Of a stretch of DNA of 64,000 nucleotides, positions 60,432 to 64,000 are shown one piece after another. The position numbers were made by a program, and so were the translations under genes. Under the pieces are notes generated by a model. It had not been told where the DNA came from. It worked only from the letters and a program-made list of their open reading frames with translations, and searched no databases. How positions within the stretch are numbered: the stretch's first letter is position 1; each line of letters begins with the position of its first letter. This DNA is from ASV31 sp965229765 (lineage in GTDB: Bacteria; Pseudomonadota; Alphaproteobacteria; Rhodobacterales; Rhodobacteraceae), in assembly GCA_965229765.1 (NCBI GenBank), contig CBDDJT010000004.1:930001-994000 (forward strand), given 5' to 3'.

Positions 60432-62222
60432 TTACTCTGCCGCGAGGCCTTCTGTGAACTGGAGTTGCGCCAGGCGGGCATAGAGGCCGCCCTCTGCAAC
60501 CAGTTCCGCGTGGGTGCCTTCGGCGACGATGCGGCCGGCCTCGAACACAAGGATGCGGTCGGCCTTCTTCACGGTGGCAAGCCGGTGGGCGACGATCAGC
60601 GTGGTGCGGTCGGCGGACAGGCGTTCGACGGCCTGCTGCACGGCGCGTTCGCTTTCGGCGTCGAGCGCGCTTGTCGCCTCGTCCAGAAGCAGCACCGGCG
60701 CGTCGCGCAGGATGGCGCGGGCGATGGCGATGCGCTGTTTCTGGCCGCCGGACAGCATCACGCCGCGTTCGCCGACATAGGTGTCGTAGCCGTCGGGCAG
60801 GTCGGACAGGAATTCATGCGCGGCGGCGGCGCGGGCGGCGGCCTGAACCTCGTCGTCGCTGGCGCCGGGGCGGCCGAAGCGGATGTTCTCGCGCGCGGTG
60901 TCGGCGAAGATGACCGGGTCCTGCGGCACGAGCGCGATGGAGCGGCGGAAGTCGTCGCGGGCCATGTCGCGCAGGTCTGTCCCGTCAAGCCGGATCACGC
61001 CGGAGGTGGGATCGTAGAAGCGCAGGAGAAGCTGCATGATGGTGGACTTGCCAGCCCCCGAGGGCCCCACGAGCGCCACGGTCTCGCCGGGTCGAATCGT
61101 CACCGAAATGCCGTGAAGGGCGGTCTGGCCGGGGCGGGCGGGGTAGCTGAAGGTGACTTCGTCAAAGTCGATCCGGCCCTCGACCCTGTCGGGCAGCGCG
61201 CGGGGATTGGCGGGATCCTGCACGCTGTCTTCGGTGTGCAGGAGTTCCACGAGGCGTTCGGTGGCGCCGGCGGCGCGCTGAAGCTCTCCCCAGATCTCGG
61301 ACAGGGCGGCGACGCCGCCGGCGACCATGATCGCGTAGATGACGAATTGCACCAGTTCGCCTACGCTCATCAGGTCGGCGCGGACGTCGCGGGCGCCAAC
61401 CCAGAGCACGCCGACGATCCCCGAGAACACCAGCGCGATGATGATGACGGTCATCGCCGCACGAGTGGCGACGCGGCGCTTGGCGCTGTCGAAGGACTGT
61501 TCCGTCACGTCGCCGAAGCGGCGGCGCGAGACGCCTTCGTTGGTGAAGGCCTGCACGGCCTGCACCGAGATCAGCGCCTCGGACGCGTTGCCCGAGGAGG
61601 CGGCGATCCAGTCCTGGTTTTCGCGGCTGAGCTTGCGCAGGCGGCGGCCCAGCACGATGATCGGCACGATCACCGCCGGCACGATGAGAAGGACCAGACC
61701 CGTCAGCTTGGCCGAGGTCAGCATCATCAGCGCCAGCCCGCCGATCAGGATCAGGAGGTTGCGCAGCGCGATCGAGACAGAAGAGCCGATGACCGACAGA
61801 AGCAGCGTGGTGTCGGTGGTGATCCGGCTTAGCACCTCGCCGGTCATGATGCGTTCGTAAAAGCTGGGACTCATCCCGATGACGCGGTCGAAGACGGCCT
61901 TGCGGATGTCGGCCACCACGCGTTCCCCCAGCCTTGTGACGAGGTAATAGCGTGTGCCGCTGCCCACCGCGAAAAGCGCGGCGATGGCGAGCGCGGCAAT
62001 GAAGTAGCTGTCGAGCAGCGCCTCTGCCGAGGTTTCGAACCCGTCGACCACACGGCGGACGGCCAGCGGCAGCGCCAGCGACACCACGGCGGTCACGATC
62101 AGCGCCAGAAGCGAGGCGGCCAGAAGAAGGCGATAGGGCAGCATGAAGGGCCACAGTTCGCGCAGTGCGCCAAGGTTGCGCGATTTCTGGCGATCTTCTT
62201 TCTTTGTGTTCGGTTCGGCCAT
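60432..62222 (-). CDS. ABC exporter, fused membrane-ATPase half transporter (MsbA/lipid-type)
   Basis: A 596-residue half transporter. Six transmembrane helices occupy about residues 25-310. The ATPase domain has Walker A GPSGAGKST (about 385-393), Q-loop ALVPQDPVIFADTARENI, signature LSGGQKQRIAIARA (about 485), Walker B VLLLDEATSALD and switch VAHRLATV. YERIMTGEVLSRITTDTTLL is the coupling region typical of the MsbA/LmrA-like group. It would export a lipid or other hydrophobic compound. The start MAEPNTKKEDRQ at 62222 fits the family; the longer open frame upstream is unlike any ABC protein. Confidence 0.92.
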   Translation of the reverse strand: MAEPNTKKEDRQKSRNLGALRELWPFMLPYRLLLAASLLALIVTAVVSLALPLAVRRVVDGFETSAEALLDSYFIAALAIAALFAVGSGTRYYLVTRLGERVVADIRKAVFDRVIGMSPSFYERIMTGEVLSRITTDTTLLLSVIGSSVSIALRNLLILIGGLALMMLTSAKLTGLVLLIVPAVIVPIIVLGRRLRKLSRENQDWIAASSGNASEALISVQAVQAFTNEGVSRRRFGDVTEQSFDSAKRRVATRAAMTVIIIALVFSGIVGVLWVGARDVRADLMSVGELVQFVIYAIMVAGGVAALSEIWGELQRAAGATERLVELLHTEDSVQDPANPRALPDRVEGRIDFDEVTFSYPARPGQTALHGISVTIRPGETVALVGPSGAGKSTIMQLLLRFYDPTSGVIRLDGTDLRDMARDDFRRSIALVPQDPVIFADTARENIRFGRPGASDDEVQAAARAAAAHEFLSDLPDGYDTYVGERGVMLSGGQKQRIAIARAILRDAPVLLLDEATSALDAESERAVQQAVERLSADRTTLIVAHRLATVKKADRILVFEAGRIVAEGTHAELVAEGGLYARLAQLQFTEGLAAE

Positions 62223-62640
62223 GCGGGATCCTGTTGCTGGCGGACGGGATACCTGAGCCTGCAATGGGCGGCAAGACAGAGGGTTCTGCGGCAAATGGAG
62301 GCCGGGGCCCTTGGGCCCGGCATGGTCTGATCGGAGAAGCCCTGCCCGATACGGTCGCGAAGCGGCCCGGGCAGCGGCTGGCCGCCCCCTTGGCCAGACG
62401 CTTTGGGAACGTTGGCGCGGGGGTTGAGGTCGTCCGGTCCCGGCCGGGATAAAGTGGCGATCTCGGGCGTTGCAGGCGGCTGACCGCGGCCATCCGGTGC
62501 CCTCTGTCGGGTCACGTCCCGCCGTTGTCCGAACCAAGGCACCATGTCCCGAGCAGCCGCGCCAGCCGCCGACCTGTGCCCCGCTTGCCTGTGCGGGACG
62601 CTGCGCCTAGCGTGGCGGCAGCTACAGCGGAGGTATCGCG
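62223..62640. other. 418-bp intergenic region without recognised gene
   Basis: The gap separates the divergent ABC exporter and creatininase genes and should hold both promoters. The only structure seen is an imperfect GC hairpin at 62301-62321 (GCCGGG then CCC against GGGCCCGGC, one bulge). Short open frames here show no protein-like composition. GGAGGT lies before the creatininase ATG. Confidence 0.45.
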
Positions 62641-63456
62641 ATGTCAGAAGTGGAATGGGCCCGGCTGAAGGCGCAGGAGTTGCGTGCGCTGGCCGAGGCG
62701 GGTGCGGTGGTGATCCTGCCCATAGCCTCGATCGAGCAGCATGGGCCACATCTGCCGGTGATGACCGACACGCGGCTGGGCCACGAGGTGGCGCTGCGCG
62801 CCGCGCGCAAGGCGCAGGCGGTGCGGCCCGTCGTTGTGGCACCTGTCGTCTGGTCCGGCTTGTCAGAGCATCACATGCCCTATGGCGGCACGCTGACCGT
62901 CAGCCACGCCACGTTCCGCGCGCTGATCCGCGACCTTGTCGAGGCGATCGCCCGGCACGGGTTCCGCGACATCCTGATTTCCAACAGCCACGGCGGCAAC
63001 ATCGTGGCGATGAAGCAGATCTGCGACGAGCTGTCGGGGCAGGTGGACGCGACGCTTGTGGGCGTGACCTACGTGATGGAGGCCGCCCGCGCCTATGCCG
63101 ACATCCTGGAGGATCAGCCCTTCATCATGCACGCCTGCGAGGGCGAGACGGCGATGATGATGGTGTGCGAGCCCGATCTGGTGGATGCGTCGGATCTGGC
63201 GGGGCTGGCCGACGGGATGCAGGAGGGGCCGGATTTCCTGTCGGCGGGCAAGACGGCCTATCGCTGGCGGCCCTTCACGCACATGACGGGCAACGGCGTG
63301 GCGGGCAACCCGGCGCGGGCCAATGCCGGCAAGGGAGAACTGATGCTGGAGGCGGGCGCCGAGGCGCTGGCGCAGCTGATCGTTGACCCCGCCACATGGG
63401 CCCCGCCCGTGGACCGGCGGGGCGCGGGCACCGGTGGGGTGCCGTTCCGGCGCTAA
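62641..63456 (+). CDS. creatininase family amidohydrolase
   Basis: A 271-residue creatininase-family metal hydrolase. The metal site is visible: E32 and H34 in SIEQHGPHLP, D43 in TDTRLG, H117 in ISNSHGGN and acidic ligands in HACEGET (164-170). Family members open creatinine or related cyclic amides, or cleave formamides in cofactor and aromatic metabolism. GGAGGT lies 8 nt before the ATG. Its stop overlaps the convergent alpha/beta hydrolase by 4 bp. The actual substrate is unknown. Confidence 0.88.
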   Translation: MSEVEWARLKAQELRALAEAGAVVILPIASIEQHGPHLPVMTDTRLGHEVALRAARKAQAVRPVVVAPVVWSGLSEHHMPYGGTLTVSHATFRALIRDLVEAIARHGFRDILISNSHGGNIVAMKQICDELSGQVDATLVGVTYVMEAARAYADILEDQPFIMHACEGETAMMMVCEPDLVDASDLAGLADGMQEGPDFLSAGKTAYRWRPFTHMTGNGVAGNPARANAGKGELMLEAGAEALAQLIVDPATWAPPVDRRGAGTGGVPFRR

Positions 63457-64000
63457 AGCCCCAGGAAGCCCGCGATGGCGGCGGTGAAGGCCGCAGGCGC
63501 GTTCAGGTTGGCGACATGGGCGGCGCCGGGGATCTCGGTATAGGTGCCGCCCGGCGTTGCGGCGGCCATGGCGCGCATGGTGTCGGGCGATGCGCCCTTG
63601 TCCTCTGACCCGCCGACGAAGAGGATCGGGGCGCGGGCCCCGCCGAGGTGGCGCAGGTAGTCCAGCCCCTTGAGCGCGTGGCAGCAGGCGACGTAGCCCG
63701 CCGGATCGTTCGAGGTGACCATCTCGCGGAGGCGGGCGGTGGCATCGGGGTTGGCGGCGCGCCAGTCCCCGGTCAGCCAGCTGGCCAGCGTGCCGTCGGC
63801 GATGGCCTCCAGCCCTCCGGCCTGCACCGTGGCGATGCGGTCGTCCCACATGGTCTGGACGGGTGGGGGCGCGTCGGCGCGGCCATCGGCGCAGACGACG
63901 CGGGTGATGCGGTCGGCGTGGTGGATGGACAGACCCATGCCGGTCATCCCGCCCATGGACAGGCCCATGAAGGCGGCCGTGCCGATGCCGAAATGGTCCA
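63453..64000 (-). CDS. alpha/beta hydrolase, 5'-truncated by window edge
   Basis: The C-terminal 180 or so residues of an alpha/beta-hydrolase fold protein; the frame stays open to base 64000, so the start lies beyond the window. The nucleophile elbow is F-M-G-L-S-M-G-G-M, and PILFVGGSEDKGASPD (acid) and GAAHVANLNAPAAF (histidine) complete the triad. The pattern GLSMGGM-x-G-M and AHVANLNAP resembles 3-oxoadipate enol-lactonases (PcaD), so a lactonase in aromatic catabolism is possible. It is convergent with the creatininase gene, overlapping by 4 bp. Confidence 0.83.
   Translation of the reverse strand, partial: DHFGIGTAAFMGLSMGGMTGMGLSIHHADRITRVVCADGRADAPPPVQTMWDDRIATVQAGGLEAIADGTLASWLTGDWRAANPDATARLREMVTSNDPAGYVACCHALKGLDYLRHLGGARAPILFVGGSEDKGASPDTMRAMAAATPGGTYTEIPGAAHVANLNAPAAFTAAIAGFLGL

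Noticed and set aside
62544..63386. Plus-strand open frame overlapping the creatininase gene in another frame
   Set aside because: The creatininase frame contains all family metal ligands; the overlapping frame is Arg/Gly-rich shadow.

Overview
The window is high-GC DNA with dense, co-directional, often ATGA-overlapping operons. TRAP and ABC carboxylate/peptide transporters, an aerobic benzoyl-CoA (box) cluster with a BzdR/BoxR-type regulator, a MucR/Ros zinc-finger regulator and MaoC-Pta fusion chemistry together suggest an alphaproteobacterium of the Rhodobacterales (Roseobacter/Paracoccaceae type). This is inference from gene content; no rRNA or tRNA gene was recognised. There is no prophage, CRISPR array or recognisable defence island. 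The only mobile DNA seen is a decayed IS256-family fragment.

Layout. (1) 1-7.3 kb: an acid-catabolism block with an acyl-CoA synthetase (cut by the left edge), an acyl-CoA dehydrogenase, a complete TRAP transporter (DctP-DctQ-DctM), a beta-keto acid cleavage enzyme (DUF849) on the opposite strand and a fumarylpyruvate hydrolase-like protein. (2) 7.3-18.5 kb: an IS256 remnant, a LysR regulator, a complete Dpp/Opp-type ABC importer whose operon continues without gaps into an N-formylglutamate amidohydrolase-like and an AstE/aspartoacylase-like deacylase, then a Tat-exported orphan binding protein and a clear terminator. (3) 18.5-23.4 kb: an AbrB-family membrane protein, a MaoC-phosphotransacetylase fusion, acetate kinase and an alpha-methylacyl-CoA racemase-like enzyme.

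(4) 23.5-39.4 kb: the aromatic-acid region. A minus-strand operon (gentisate 1,2-dioxygenase, aryl-CoA ligase, salicylyl-CoA 5-hydroxylase-like flavoprotein) faces an IclR regulator and a 4-hydroxybenzoyl-CoA-type thioesterase. Together they fit a CoA-dependent route from salicylate (or a related hydroxybenzoate) to gentisate. Next comes the box operon: benzoate-CoA ligase, an alpha/beta hydrolase, a DUF309 protein, BoxC, BoxB, BoxA, a second thioesterase, BoxR and a degenerate 3-hydroxyacyl-CoA dehydrogenase. TGCA-centred motifs recur at the likely promoters of this cluster. A MarR gene with a perfect inverted-repeat operator and the wreck of a flavin monooxygenase gene close the region.

(5) 39.5-42.7 kb: a membrane-anchored GltB-like FMN protein and a seven-repeat beta-propeller protein with RTX motifs, frameshifted at a G7 run. 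(6) 42.8-54.1 kb: a surface-polysaccharide locus with a Wzz/BY-kinase, initiating sugar transferase, flippase, polymerase/ligase, two glycosyltransferases, two sulfotransferases, MucR, UDP-glucose dehydrogenase and a ManC-type cupin, consistent with a sulfated acidic exopolysaccharide. (7) 54.2-64 kb: glpK, glpD and glpR, a long acyl-CoA synthetase, an MsbA-like ABC exporter, a creatininase-family amidohydrolase and an alpha/beta hydrolase cut by the right edge.

Dispersed non-coding patterns stand out: a triple GTCGGC repeat phased at 11 bp occurs upstream of two unrelated genes, and a 23-nt element followed by a GC hairpin lies 3' of two unrelated genes.
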